From assembly GCA_964426355.1 (NCBI GenBank), contig CAYRRA010000127.1:1-12568 (forward strand): 12,568 bases of DNA, written 5' to 3'. The notes under the pieces are model-generated. The model saw only the letters and a list, made by a program, of their open reading frames with translations. It made no database searches and was not told where the DNA came from. The stretch comes from JAJFTV01 sp964426355. GTDB lineage: Bacteria > Chloroflexota > Anaerolineae > Anaerolineales > Anaerolineaceae. The translations under genes were made by a program, and so were the position numbers. This document shows, piece after piece, positions 1 to 7,433 of this stretch (positions are counted from its first letter, which is position 1; each line of letters begins with the position of its first letter).

Positions 1-1
1 T

Positions 2-415
2 CCCGATAACCCGACTGCCGTGCCCCCTGCACAGCTTCAAAAATGGGTCGAAGAGAAGGTGGTGGAATGGTGGGGATGGCGGAATGATATGCATGCCGTG
101 CTGCCACTAGCCCATATTCTTTGCCTGCCCTCCTACCGCGAAGGATTACCCCGTTCACTGGTCGAAGCTGGCGCCTGTGGTCGTCCAGTCATTGCTACCG
201 ATGTGCCCGGTTGCAGAGAAATCGTTAGAGACGGTGAAAACGGCTTGCTGGTGCCAGTTCGAGATGACCATGCGTTGGCAGGGGCAATTGAAAAACTGAT
301 ACTCGCTCCCGATCTGCGCAGAGAAATGGGCATAAAAGGGCGCATGCTTGTAGAAACCCACTACTCGGCAAATCGCATCGTCTCAGAGACATTACAGGTA
401 TATAATAAGGGATAA
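2..415 (+). CDS. Glycosyltransferase family 4, C-terminal part (5' end outside window)
   Basis: This is the C-terminal nucleotide-sugar-binding half of a GT-B fold, retaining family-4 glycosyltransferase. The reading frame is open to the left window edge, starting with PDNPTAVP, which is typical of the linker just after the domain boundary, so the GTG at 20 is not the true start. The hallmark is the EX7E motif in the block EGLPRSLVEAGACGRPVIA, followed by TDVPGCREIV and the DGENGLLVPVRD loop that binds the donor nucleotide. About 137 residues are present, out of 370-400 usual for the family. The block resembles PglA/WbjE-type transferases that add a HexNAc or deoxy-HexNAc to a lipid-linked acceptor. 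It is followed after 36 bp by a WecA/WbpL-like initiating transferase on the same strand, a pairing also seen in WbjE-WbpL O-antigen loci. Family is clear from sequence; sugar specificity is inference. Confidence 0.92.
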   Translation, partial: PDNPTAVPPAQLQKWVEEKVVEWWGWRNDMHAVLPLAHILCLPSYREGLPRSLVEAGACGRPVIATDVPGCREIVRDGENGLLVPVRDDHALAGAIEKLILAPDLRREMGIKGRMLVETHYSANRIVSETLQVYNKG

Positions 416-451
416 TTCATTCTCATTTTTTGGGGGGACGTTCCCGACTCG

Positions 452-1519
452 ATGAACCTGACCTCTATCAGTACCTCTACCTTGTTTCAAGCGATATTAT
501 CCGGTTTGGTGTTTGCATTGATCGCCTGCCCGGTTGCTATCTGGTTAGCGCGCCGTTTTAACCTGATGGATATCCCTGGAAGATCACCGCACAAACAACA
601 TCCCGCGCCCACACCACTGGCAGGCGGAATGGCTCTGGTGCTGTCGCTTTTGGTCTTGGGGTTGGTTTTCGGGATTTTCTTTGACAAAAACCTGCTGCTC
701 ATTTTTATCGCCGCTGCGGTCATATTCGCTTTTGGTTTGTGGGACGACGCACACGGCATGTCGGCGCCGGTAAAACTACTTGGGCAGCTCATCGCAACAG
801 GTATTTTGATTGGCTCAGGTCTCTATATCCGAATTTTTGAATATGCAGGTTTCTTCATCGGCGGATCAGGGTTTTTCTTCCGGGCATTAAACTTGTTCGT
901 CACCTGCCTCTGGGTTGTGGGGATCACCAATGCCTTCAACCTGACGGACAGCATGGACGGTCTGGTTGCCGGTCTGAGTGCCTGGGCATTGGCTTTCTTC
1001 ATGCTGGCAACAATGGGTTCCAACCAGGGTTCTTTATCCATTCTGAGCGCACTTCTACTGGGCATTTGTTTGGGGATCCTGTTCTATAACCAGCATCCTG
1101 CGCGCCTGTTCCTGGGTGATTCTGGCGCGCAAACACTTGGGTTTCTATTAGCAGCGATCGGAATCCTCTACACCCCGGTCGGAGCTGATCAAACCTCGTC
1201 GTGGTTCGTTCCTATACTTCTGGTGGGAATACCGATTTTTGATACATCGCTGGTTTTTTTCTCGCGCTTGCGGCGAGGCAAACCGTTTTACCGCTCAAAT
1301 CGTGATCACACGTATCATCGTTTGGCATGTCTTGGCATGGAACCCGGCAGGGCTGTTATGACCATGCACTTTACCAGTCTAATACTCAATTGCCTGGCAT
1401 TTATCGCTGTTTCCTTAAAACCCGCCTGGGCAAACAGCATCTTTTTTGCCTGTCTGTTGGCTGGAATCATTCTGTACTTTTTGTTGGATAGTGAGCGTGT
1501 TCACAAAAAACTCGTTTAA
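452..1519 (+). CDS. WecA/WbpL-like polyprenyl-phosphate HexNAc-1-phosphate transferase (glycosyltransferase 4 / MraY superfamily)
   Basis: This 355-aa integral membrane enzyme is predicted to move a HexNAc-1-phosphate from a UDP-sugar to undecaprenyl phosphate, the first step of lipid-linked glycan assembly at the inner face of the membrane. About ten hydrophobic segments are visible. Conserved MraY/WecA-family blocks appear in order: DIPGRSPHKQHPAPTPLAGG (residues 40-59), the Mg-binding Asp pair in FGLWDD (D98-D99), NAFNLTDSMDG (160-170), FLGDSG (220-225), D264 in the IPIFD block, and RDHTYHRL (284-291). The last corresponds to the HxHH motif of WecA with Tyr at the third position. The ATG at 452 is chosen because the N-terminal helix follows directly; upstream is a G6 run (432-437) that may act as a spaced-out ribosome binding site. 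It probably shares a transcript with the glycosyltransferase before it. Whether the substrate is UDP-GlcNAc, as in WecA/TagO, or a deoxy-HexNAc, as in WbpL, cannot be told. Confidence 0.93.
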   Translation: MNLTSISTSTLFQAILSGLVFALIACPVAIWLARRFNLMDIPGRSPHKQHPAPTPLAGGMALVLSLLVLGLVFGIFFDKNLLLIFIAAAVIFAFGLWDDAHGMSAPVKLLGQLIATGILIGSGLYIRIFEYAGFFIGGSGFFFRALNLFVTCLWVVGITNAFNLTDSMDGLVAGLSAWALAFFMLATMGSNQGSLSILSALLLGICLGILFYNQHPARLFLGDSGAQTLGFLLAAIGILYTPVGADQTSSWFVPILLVGIPIFDTSLVFFSRLRRGKPFYRSNRDHTYHRLACLGMEPGRAVMTMHFTSLILNCLAFIAVSLKPAWANSIFFACLLAGIILYFLLDSERVHKKLV

Positions 1520-1524
1520 ACGGG

Positions 1525-2298
1525 TCAGTTGCGCTCCAAAACGATATGAGCAAACATTGCCCACTTTTCGGGTTTAAAAAGCAGCAACCGTTCAAACCCG
1601 GACCAGAAACCAAAGCTCCATCCAGGCATCAGGTTACGCGTGGCAATTCCCCCGCTGAGCAAATACACAAAAGGCATGAAGGCTTCCGTTTTGATGATTC
1701 TCCATTGCGGAAATTCGGTTTCAAAACGGATGCGATCCCGTTTAAAAACAATCCAGGGAAGCGCCTGGTTTGCGCCGGAAAGCGGTCCACTGGATACAAA
1801 TTCCCAATTCCCCGCCGCAGGATCGAAAACTTCATGATGAAAACGCTGAAAAACCCACTTTGACCAACGGGTGTTCCAGGGTTCGATCATGCAAATGCGA
1901 CCACCTGTTTTCACACAACGGCTGGCTTCATTGAAAAACTGATGCACATTCGGCAGGTGATGAAAAACATCCACCATCATCACCGCAGCCAATGAAGCAT
2001 CTGCAAAGGGAAGCTGCTGTCCGTCCAAAACCATTTTTACTCCCCGGCAGAAAAAAACTTCTGTGGTCATCAATCCCGGTAAATATTCATCCAGAAAACC
2101 CGCACCGGATCCCAATTCCAGAATTACACCATTCAGGTCTGGCTTGCTGGCAATCAGTTTCCGATACCAGGTATCATAGATTTTGCGCAAAAAGGGCTTG
2201 TCTTGCAAAATCAGCTTGCGTCTTTCCGTCAATTGCCGTGAATCAATATCCAACCCCTTTGTCAGTGGATGTCCAAGTAAATCTTTCAACAATTTCAC
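1525..2298 (-). CDS. Class I SAM-dependent methyltransferase (Methyltransf_11-like)
   Basis: This 257-aa protein has the Rossmann-like SAM-binding core: motif I is LELGSGAGF (residues 60-68), an acidic/hydrophobic stretch LPFADASLAAVMMVD (96-110) fits motifs II-III, FHHLP (112-116) follows, and CVKTGGRICMIEP (128-140) matches the post-motif helix and strand typical of small-molecule methyltransferases. The ~115 residues after 140 are rich in Trp and Phe and give no recognisable domain. It starts with GTG at 2298, overlapping the stop of the upstream glycosyltransferase by four bases (GTGA), so translation is probably coupled. As the last gene of the glycan operon it could O-methylate a sugar, possibly capping or decorating the chain. 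That role is inferred from position. It ends only 5 bp from the end of the convergent WecA-like gene. No signal peptide is seen, so a cytoplasmic location is expected. Confidence 0.88.
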   Translation of the reverse strand: MKLLKDLLGHPLTKGLDIDSRQLTERRKLILQDKPFLRKIYDTWYRKLIASKPDLNGVILELGSGAGFLDEYLPGLMTTEVFFCRGVKMVLDGQQLPFADASLAAVMMVDVFHHLPNVHQFFNEASRCVKTGGRICMIEPWNTRWSKWVFQRFHHEVFDPAAGNWEFVSSGPLSGANQALPWIVFKRDRIRFETEFPQWRIIKTEAFMPFVYLLSGGIATRNLMPGWSFGFWSGFERLLLFKPEKWAMFAHIVLERN

Positions 2299-3479
2299 AA
2301 AATTTCTTTTTCCTGGACAGACTCGTTTCCTGCAAACCCTGTAAGTTCCCGGTACACGCCCAGGTATTGGCTGGCGACCTGGGCAAGAGTAAACTCAGAC
2401 TGGACCCTCTGCCGGGCTTTGCGACCAAGTTCACGCCGTTGTTCAGCGGGAATTGCCAACAGGTTCTTCCAGCCTTCTGCAAGTGCCTGCGCATCTTTCG
2501 GGGGAACCGTAATGCCCGTATCCGCCACCATTCGGCTGGAATCGCCTACATCGGTCACCACGCAGGGAATTTCACAAGCCATCGCTTCGCCAATCACGTT
2601 GGGGAATGCCTCGCCATAGGAAGAGGTCAATGTAAACAGGTCAAGACCTGCCATAATACGCGGGATATCATCCCTGCGACCCAAGAGATGCACCGCATCC
2701 TGAAGACCGCGCTCCTGCAACCAACCGGTCAGGACCTCGTTTTGCTCATCCAATCCCTGCCCGCAAAGCACAAAATGCACATCCGGGCATAGGGGCAACA
2801 AGTTTTGTGCGCCAGCGATCAGGTTCGGGTAATCCTTTTGGGGATCAAAACGCCCAACATGCCCAATCAACTTGCAATCCGGTTTCAAACCTGAGAGCTC
2901 ACGCAGCCAATCACGTGCCATTTCATCCGGACGGAATAGCTCCAGGTCAAAACCGTTGGGGATCACCTGCATTTTCTCTTGCCTGTAACCCAGGTTGGCA
3001 TGTAGAAGGCGTGTACTTTCTGAGCAGCATACAATTTTATCCGGCAGCCAGCCGGAAAGGCGTGAATTTAACAGCACCGTCCAACGGGTAGACTGTTTAG
3101 CCTGCTGCGGGTCGAGCGTGGTATTGTGGAGTCCCCAGGCTAAGGGCAGGTCTCCCGCAAGCCAGGATGCCAGACCGCCCAGCAAATCCGAGTGATACAT
3201 CCAGGTCTGCACGGCGTGGGGTTTTTCAGCCCGCAGCCATTTCGCCAGTTTGATCACCAGGAAAGGGTCAGGCGCTTGAGGCTGCATTCCCAGGTATTGC
3301 ACAGGCACACCCAAACCGCTGATTTTTTCACCAATCGGACCGCTTTGTGTCAGTGAAATCACCCTGCTTTCACAGTGGGGCTGCAAAGCCTTCAGCAGCT
3401 TATACAGCATCATCTCCGCGCCGCCCATTGCCAGCCCGGTGATGATATGAGTGATCCGCAATTTTTCGCTTTCCATCAT
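2295..3479 (-). CDS. Glycosyltransferase family 4 (GT-B fold)
   Basis: This complete 394-aa retaining glycosyltransferase probably transfers a sugar from a nucleotide donor to a growing lipid-linked glycan on the cytoplasmic face of the membrane. The N-terminal acceptor domain opens with the glycine-rich GLAMGGAEMML (residues 15-25). The C-terminal donor domain begins near residue 200 and shows GHVGRFDPQKDYPNL, with R210 and K215 as the expected phosphate-contacting pair, then TSSYGEAFPNVIGEAM with the EX7E glutamates E290 and E298, and PCVVTDVGDS. This last block is typical of a common bacterial capsular or exopolysaccharide GT4 subfamily. Two in-frame ATGs (3479 and 3476) are equivalent starts; the first leaves only 1 bp after the upstream stop at 3481. 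Its stop overlaps the methyltransferase GTG. Linkage and sugar cannot be predicted. Confidence 0.95.
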   Translation of the reverse strand: MMESEKLRITHIITGLAMGGAEMMLYKLLKALQPHCESRVISLTQSGPIGEKISGLGVPVQYLGMQPQAPDPFLVIKLAKWLRAEKPHAVQTWMYHSDLLGGLASWLAGDLPLAWGLHNTTLDPQQAKQSTRWTVLLNSRLSGWLPDKIVCCSESTRLLHANLGYRQEKMQVIPNGFDLELFRPDEMARDWLRELSGLKPDCKLIGHVGRFDPQKDYPNLIAGAQNLLPLCPDVHFVLCGQGLDEQNEVLTGWLQERGLQDAVHLLGRRDDIPRIMAGLDLFTLTSSYGEAFPNVIGEAMACEIPCVVTDVGDSSRMVADTGITVPPKDAQALAEGWKNLLAIPAEQRRELGRKARQRVQSEFTLAQVASQYLGVYRELTGFAGNESVQEKEIL

Positions 3480-3480
3480 C

Positions 3481-4611
3481 TCAGCAACGCTTCAACACAC
3501 TTTTTATCAAATCCAGATACTGCCCGGCAATTGTAATTGCGTCAAATTTCTTCGCGTACTGCTGCAAGACCTGTGTATTGGTCGGGGTATCTAATGCCTT
3601 CAGCATGGCATCAGCCAGTCTCTGCGGATCTCTTACGGGCACCAGTCGACCATACTTACCATGTTCCAGCAGTTCATCCGGTCCGCTGGGGCAATCTGTT
3701 GCCACAATGGTTGCACCACACGCCAGCGCTTCAATCAACACCATCGGCAACCCTTCAAATACAGAAGCCATTACAAAAACATCTGCCTTCTGCATGAATG
3801 CAAACGGGTTGGGGATAAAACCAGGCATGGAAACTGACCCTTGCACGCCCAGTGAAACAGCCAGGGTTTCCAACCTTTCGCGCTCCTCGCCTTGACCGAT
3901 GATAATCAGCCGTGCGGGGCGTTTCTCGTTCACCAGTGCAAAAGCATGTAACAGAGTAGCGAAATCTTTATTGGGATGCAGCCGACCCGCTGACAAATAG
4001 ACAGGAAGGTTTTTTTCCACGAGCCAGGGATGATCCACAACCTGCGAAGCCATCTCGTTAATCCTTGCCAGCTTGATGGGGTTGTAGATGACCTGTACCG
4101 GCGTGCTCTTACCTAAAAGAGCGCGAAAATCATCCGCGACGCCATTTGAAACAGCCACAACAGCATCGGCGCATCGGTAGAATACTTTTGCCAGCGGGTA
4201 AAGCATCCGATGCTTCCAACCCGCATTCACACGCGGTGAAAGATGCTCGGTCACGATTAAACGGGCAGGTTTACCCGCCAGCCGGTTGGCTCCAATAGCC
4301 GTCAGGTTGGCGTGAGTTAATGCGCACAGCAGCACTCCCGGTTTTTCAGCACGTAGATAGCGGGCTAACCCGGCTAACGCCGAAAACACGCGCCTCTTCC
4401 CCAGGTCGATCACGCGCGCACGCGCATCAACCTGGGAGGATAAATCTCCAAACCTGCCGGCTACGACCAAATCTACTTCTATTCCCTTGTCGAGGAATTG
4501 TTCAGCCAGGGTCAAAAATACGCGCTCCGCGCCGCCCCCTACCAGCGAGGGCATGAAAAGGGATATCCGATCCACCGAACCCTGACTTCGTAGCATTTCA
4601 GGTTGTGCCAT
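3481..4611 (-). CDS. Glycosyltransferase family 4 (GT-B fold)
   Basis: This is a second complete family-4 transferase of 376 aa. Its N-terminal domain has FMPSLVGGGAERVFLTLAE (residues 19-37), the usual GGAER acceptor-side loop. The donor domain has LSAGRLHPNKDFATLL with R210 and K215, MASVFEGLPMVLIEALACG with the EX7E glutamates E286 and E294, and VATDCPSGPDELL. These blocks are typical of transferases from capsule, amylovoran and O-antigen clusters. The open frame extends to a GTG at 4653, but the ATG at 4611 is preferred: it is preceded by a purine-rich GGAAAGAGAG ribosome-binding stretch, gives a family-typical N-terminus and reduces the overlap with the preceding family-2 transferase to 14 bp. 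It shares only general family features with its downstream neighbour, so the two probably add different sugars or linkages. Specificity is unknown. Confidence 0.93.
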   Translation of the reverse strand: MAQPEMLRSQGSVDRISLFMPSLVGGGAERVFLTLAEQFLDKGIEVDLVVAGRFGDLSSQVDARARVIDLGKRRVFSALAGLARYLRAEKPGVLLCALTHANLTAIGANRLAGKPARLIVTEHLSPRVNAGWKHRMLYPLAKVFYRCADAVVAVSNGVADDFRALLGKSTPVQVIYNPIKLARINEMASQVVDHPWLVEKNLPVYLSAGRLHPNKDFATLLHAFALVNEKRPARLIIIGQGEERERLETLAVSLGVQGSVSMPGFIPNPFAFMQKADVFVMASVFEGLPMVLIEALACGATIVATDCPSGPDELLEHGKYGRLVPVRDPQRLADAMLKALDTPTNTQVLQQYAKKFDAITIAGQYLDLIKSVLKRC

Positions 4612-5455
4612 TTCTCTCTTTCCGGAAATGGCGTAGATACCATTGCCTGGCACGGATTTTGAGGCGTTCTAACCGACCCTTTCGCAGCAGCGCGAAGACC
4701 TCTAAACCCATCGAACGAAGATAAAGCAAATCGTTAATCGCCCGGTGCAGAATCTTGGATACACCATACCGTTCAAGCAGCATGGCATGTTCACTCTTTT
4801 GTCTTTCCAAAAAAACAATGGATGCCCGGTCAGCGTGGGTGCGTAAGGATGCCAGCGGTTGATTTACATAACCGTGCACCGCGCCCGAGCGAATCAGGCG
4901 CATAATCCAATCAAAATCGCTGGAATACTTCAAATGCTCGTCAAAGAACAGGTTGGTTTCCAAGAGAGTTGCCCGCTTGACATACATCGAACAGTGATAA
5001 ATCCCATTGAGATATGCAAACCAGCGCGGCGGCACCTGCTTGAGAACACTCTGCACGGGGTGGCGGGTTCCATCCGCACAGATAAAAACCGTGCTGCCGT
5101 AAACCCACTCACAATCCGGGTACTCGCCGATGTAATGCGCCACGTTGTGAAAAGCGCCGGGATAAACCAGGTCATCCGCGCTGACAAAACAAACCCACTC
5201 ACCGCGTGCAGCTCGCAGCCCTTCATTCATCGTGGCATACTGCCCCTTGTTTTCACGTGTCCACCAGCGCAGGTGCGAATACCGTTTCAGGACTGCCTGT
5301 GTTGCACCTTCATCTGTAGAACCATCATCAATAATGATGTGTTCCCATGCTGCACCGCTTTCCTGTTTCAATACACTTTCAATCAAGATTGTCAGGTATT
5401 CAGCGCCATTGAAAACCGGTGTGACAATCGAAATCAGCGGGATTTCAGGTGTCAT
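4598..5455 (-). CDS. Glycosyltransferase family 2 (GT-A fold)
   Basis: This 285-aa inverting-type glycosyltransferase has the complete GT-A domain: PLISIVTPVFNGAEYL (residues 6-21) at the nucleotide-binding start, IIDDGSTDEG (41-50), ENKGQYATMNEGLRAARGEWVCF (68-90), SADD (92-95) in the DxD metal-binding position, and the acidic SDFDW block (179-183) that usually supplies the catalytic base, followed by LASLRTHADRASI (201-213). This arrangement is common among transferases of the WfgS/WcaA type in polysaccharide loci. No membrane segment is visible, so it probably acts peripherally at the inner membrane. The ATG at 5455 overlaps the stop of the epimerase gene in an ATGA, and its own end overlaps the next gene by 14 bp, placing it firmly in the coupled operon. 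Donor and acceptor are unknown. Confidence 0.95.
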   Translation of the reverse strand: MTPEIPLISIVTPVFNGAEYLTILIESVLKQESGAAWEHIIIDDGSTDEGATQAVLKRYSHLRWWTRENKGQYATMNEGLRAARGEWVCFVSADDLVYPGAFHNVAHYIGEYPDCEWVYGSTVFICADGTRHPVQSVLKQVPPRWFAYLNGIYHCSMYVKRATLLETNLFFDEHLKYSSDFDWIMRLIRSGAVHGYVNQPLASLRTHADRASIVFLERQKSEHAMLLERYGVSKILHRAINDLLYLRSMGLEVFALLRKGRLERLKIRARQWYLRHFRKERNGTT

Positions 5456-6534
5456 GTGTGGCGGTAACCGGAAATGAGGCGTAAGACGGTGCTGCTGACA
5501 TCCTCAACCATGTACTCCGGCGGAGGTGCCCAATGCGGTTGGATGTCTGTAACAATTTTCACACAGCGTAAAATGGTTTCCGGTTCGCTCCCGCTCAGGA
5601 TATTGCTGCCGCATTCCAGCGTTTCAGGACGTTCGGTAACATCGCGCAGGGTCACGTTCGGCACCTTGAAGATGGCGCACTCTTCCTGCACCGTTCCGCT
5701 GTCTGAGAGTACGCAGAAGGCGTTTTGCTCCAGGTGAACAAAATCGAAGAAACCAAACGGCTGCAAATAACGAATACCATCCGTTTGCGCCTGGATGCCA
5801 AAACTCTGCATGCGGTCTCGCGTGTGCGGATGCGTACTCACAATCAAGGGTAAACCGTATTGTTTGGAAAGCTCTTGAAATGCCTGGGTGAAATTTTTCA
5901 GGCGTTCTGCCTGGTCTACATTTTCTGCGCGGTGCAGGGTAATTAGAAAGTATCCCTTGGGCTTCAAATTCAACTGCTCAAGAATCGCCGATGCGCTTAT
6001 CCGCTCATCGTGCTGGCGGATTACTTCCAGGATCGGGTTGCCGGTAACGTAAACGCGCTTCCCGTCAAAGCCCTCTCGCAGCAGGTTTTGCCGGCTGCGC
6101 TCAGTATAAGGCATAAGCACATCGCTGCACTGGTCGATGATCCGGCGATTGACCTCTTCCGGAACGCGGTCATCATAGCAGCGGTTGCCCGCCTCCATGT
6201 GATACACCGGGATGCCCATACGCTTCACAATGATCGCTGCGAGCGCACTGTTGGTATCACCCAGTACGAGGAATTTGTCCGGTTTTTCAGACTGTAAATA
6301 TTGCTCAACACCGGAGAGAATCACACCCACCTGCTCGCCCAAACGTCCGCGCGCATTCAAATAAACATCCGGTGGGCGCACGCCCAGTTCTTCAAAAAAA
6401 ACCTCGTTGAGCTGCCGGTCATAATTTTGACCGGTGTGGATAAGAAAATGGTCGCAGACCTGGTCAAGTTTTGCAATCACCCGGCTCAGGCGAATTATCT
6501 CCGGTCGGGTTCCTAAGACAGTCATGATTTTCAT
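5452..6534 (-). CDS. wecB: Non-hydrolysing UDP-N-acetylhexosamine 2-epimerase, WbjD/CapG/FnlC-like
   Basis: This 360-aa enzyme of the WecB superfamily inverts C2 of a UDP-HexNAc in the cytoplasm. Conserved blocks are MTVLGTRPEIIRLSRVI (residues 4-20), HTGQNYD (33-39), LGDTNS with D93, HMEAGNRC with E114, VPEEVNRR (124-131), TGNPILE, HRAEN with H201 (201-205), VSTHPHTR and SDSGTVQEE. The AGNRC...RVPEE form, instead of the AGLRT seen in the UDP-GlcNAc/ManNAc enzyme, is characteristic of the subgroup that epimerises 6-deoxy-L-HexNAc intermediates (WbjD, CapG, FnlC, WbvD). Hence it may make UDP-L-FucNAc or UDP-L-QuiNAc rather than UDP-ManNAc. The open frame reaches back to 6570, but the ATG at 6534 is chosen because it overlaps the reductase stop as ATGA and begins with the family-typical MKIMT. 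The reductase neighbour supports the deoxy-HexNAc reading. Family call is firm; exact product is inference. Confidence 0.95.
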   Translation of the reverse strand: MKIMTVLGTRPEIIRLSRVIAKLDQVCDHFLIHTGQNYDRQLNEVFFEELGVRPPDVYLNARGRLGEQVGVILSGVEQYLQSEKPDKFLVLGDTNSALAAIIVKRMGIPVYHMEAGNRCYDDRVPEEVNRRIIDQCSDVLMPYTERSRQNLLREGFDGKRVYVTGNPILEVIRQHDERISASAILEQLNLKPKGYFLITLHRAENVDQAERLKNFTQAFQELSKQYGLPLIVSTHPHTRDRMQSFGIQAQTDGIRYLQPFGFFDFVHLEQNAFCVLSDSGTVQEECAIFKVPNVTLRDVTERPETLECGSNILSGSEPETILRCVKIVTDIQPHWAPPPEYMVEDVSSTVLRLISGYRHT

Positions 6535-7433
6535 AACGCCTGGTTTCTCCGTTTCGCGTACCAATCCCATTCATCGGCAAGGGCAGCGATCATTGTCTGC
6601 CAGGATGGTGGCTGCCAGCCAGTTAATCGTTCAAAACGCAATCCCACCAGGCTGCGGTCGCAGTGGAAATTGGTATCCGGTTCAATTTGAATATCCTTCC
6701 AGCCAAGAGCGTCCCGCAAACTCACGAGCAGGTCGTATTTTGAAATCGGTTGACTGGCAACATGATGCAACCCAAACAGGTCAGGGCGGGTTTCGATAAG
6801 GTCACCGATCAATGCAGCCAATACAGAGGATGGAAAACCGGTAAAGATGGCGCGTTGATAACCCTTGATGGAGCGCCCACGCTGTGCAGCGAACCATTCC
6901 AGCAGGCTCGAACGACCCGCCAGTTCCCAACCGACAATCGAGGTTCGCAAGGTCAGGCTTCCGGGCTGGTTGATTTCCCCCAGGAACTTGGTACGTCCAT
7001 AGAGATCAACCGGATCGGGCATATCAGCTTCAGTATATTGACCTTTCTGTCCGGAGAAGACACAGTCTGTCGAGATGTGAACCAGGCGCACTTGTTTTCG
7101 CTGGCAAACCTCAGCCAGGAGATGCGGAAACAGGGCGTTAATTTGAATGGATGGAATGGCTTGCCTGGCTTCGTCACGTTGCTTTACAATGCCCACCGCG
7201 TTCACTACCGCCTGGGGTTCCACCTGGCAAATCGCCTCTTCCACCTTTTCAATTTTCAGCGCATCCACACCCCCAATAAGCCGTTCTTGAGGGAGAAGCT
7301 GGTAATTTGCATAATCCTGCGGCTGTCCCTGCACCGTGCCCCAGAGATCCATCCGGCGCGAGAGAACTTTACAAAGCTGATGCCCAAGCATTCCGCTTGC
7401 GCCCAAGATCAAAATTTTCGTTTTATCTGCCAT
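6531..7433 (-). CDS. RmlD-like SDR reductase (nucleotide-sugar 4-ketoreductase)
   Basis: This 300-aa extended short-chain dehydrogenase resembles dTDP-4-dehydrorhamnose reductase (RmlD). Visible elements are the dinucleotide-binding ILILGASGMLGH (residues 7-18), NAVGIVKQ (78-85), the active-site strand HISTDCVFSG (119-128) and YGRTK with catalytic Y145 and K149, then LRTSIVG (162-168). It should reduce a 4-keto sugar nucleotide with NAD(P)H. Directly upstream of a WbjD-like 2-epimerase, it best fits the WbvR position of the UDP-L-RhaNAc/L-QuiNAc route, where the reductase acts before C2 epimerisation. WbjC/CapF, its L-FucNAc counterpart, is longer and carries a C-terminal cupin domain that is absent here. 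It is the first gene of the operon, with ATG at 7433 and a possible AGGGA ribosome binding site at 7446-7450, 12 nt away. The partner 4,6-dehydratase/5-epimerase is not nearby. A role in dTDP-rhamnose synthesis cannot be excluded, but no rmlABC genes are seen. Confidence 0.9.
   Translation of the reverse strand: MADKTKILILGASGMLGHQLCKVLSRRMDLWGTVQGQPQDYANYQLLPQERLIGGVDALKIEKVEEAICQVEPQAVVNAVGIVKQRDEARQAIPSIQINALFPHLLAEVCQRKQVRLVHISTDCVFSGQKGQYTEADMPDPVDLYGRTKFLGEINQPGSLTLRTSIVGWELAGRSSLLEWFAAQRGRSIKGYQRAIFTGFPSSVLAALIGDLIETRPDLFGLHHVASQPISKYDLLVSLRDALGWKDIQIEPDTNFHCDRSLVGLRFERLTGWQPPSWQTMIAALADEWDWYAKRRNQAL

Noticed and set aside
1992..2792. A 266-codon + strand open frame opposite the methyltransferase and glycosyltransferase genes
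   Set aside because: It lies across two well-recognised minus-strand genes and its translation is low-quality, rich in His, Pro and Cys without motifs. It is an antisense shadow.
4612..4653. N-terminal extension of the second family-4 transferase to the GTG at 4653
   Set aside because: It would overlap the preceding gene by 56 bp and adds 14 residues without family support; the ATG at 4611 has a better ribosome-binding stretch.
6535..6570. N-terminal extension of the epimerase to 6570
   Set aside because: The ATG at 6534 forms an ATGA overlap with the reductase stop and begins exactly where the family's first strand begins.
1..7433. Lipopolysaccharide O-antigen locus of a Gram-negative bacterium
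   Set aside because: The enzyme set matches O-antigen biosynthesis, but equally fits capsule, exopolysaccharide or S-layer glycans. No flippase, polymerase, ligase or ABC exporter is in the window to decide.
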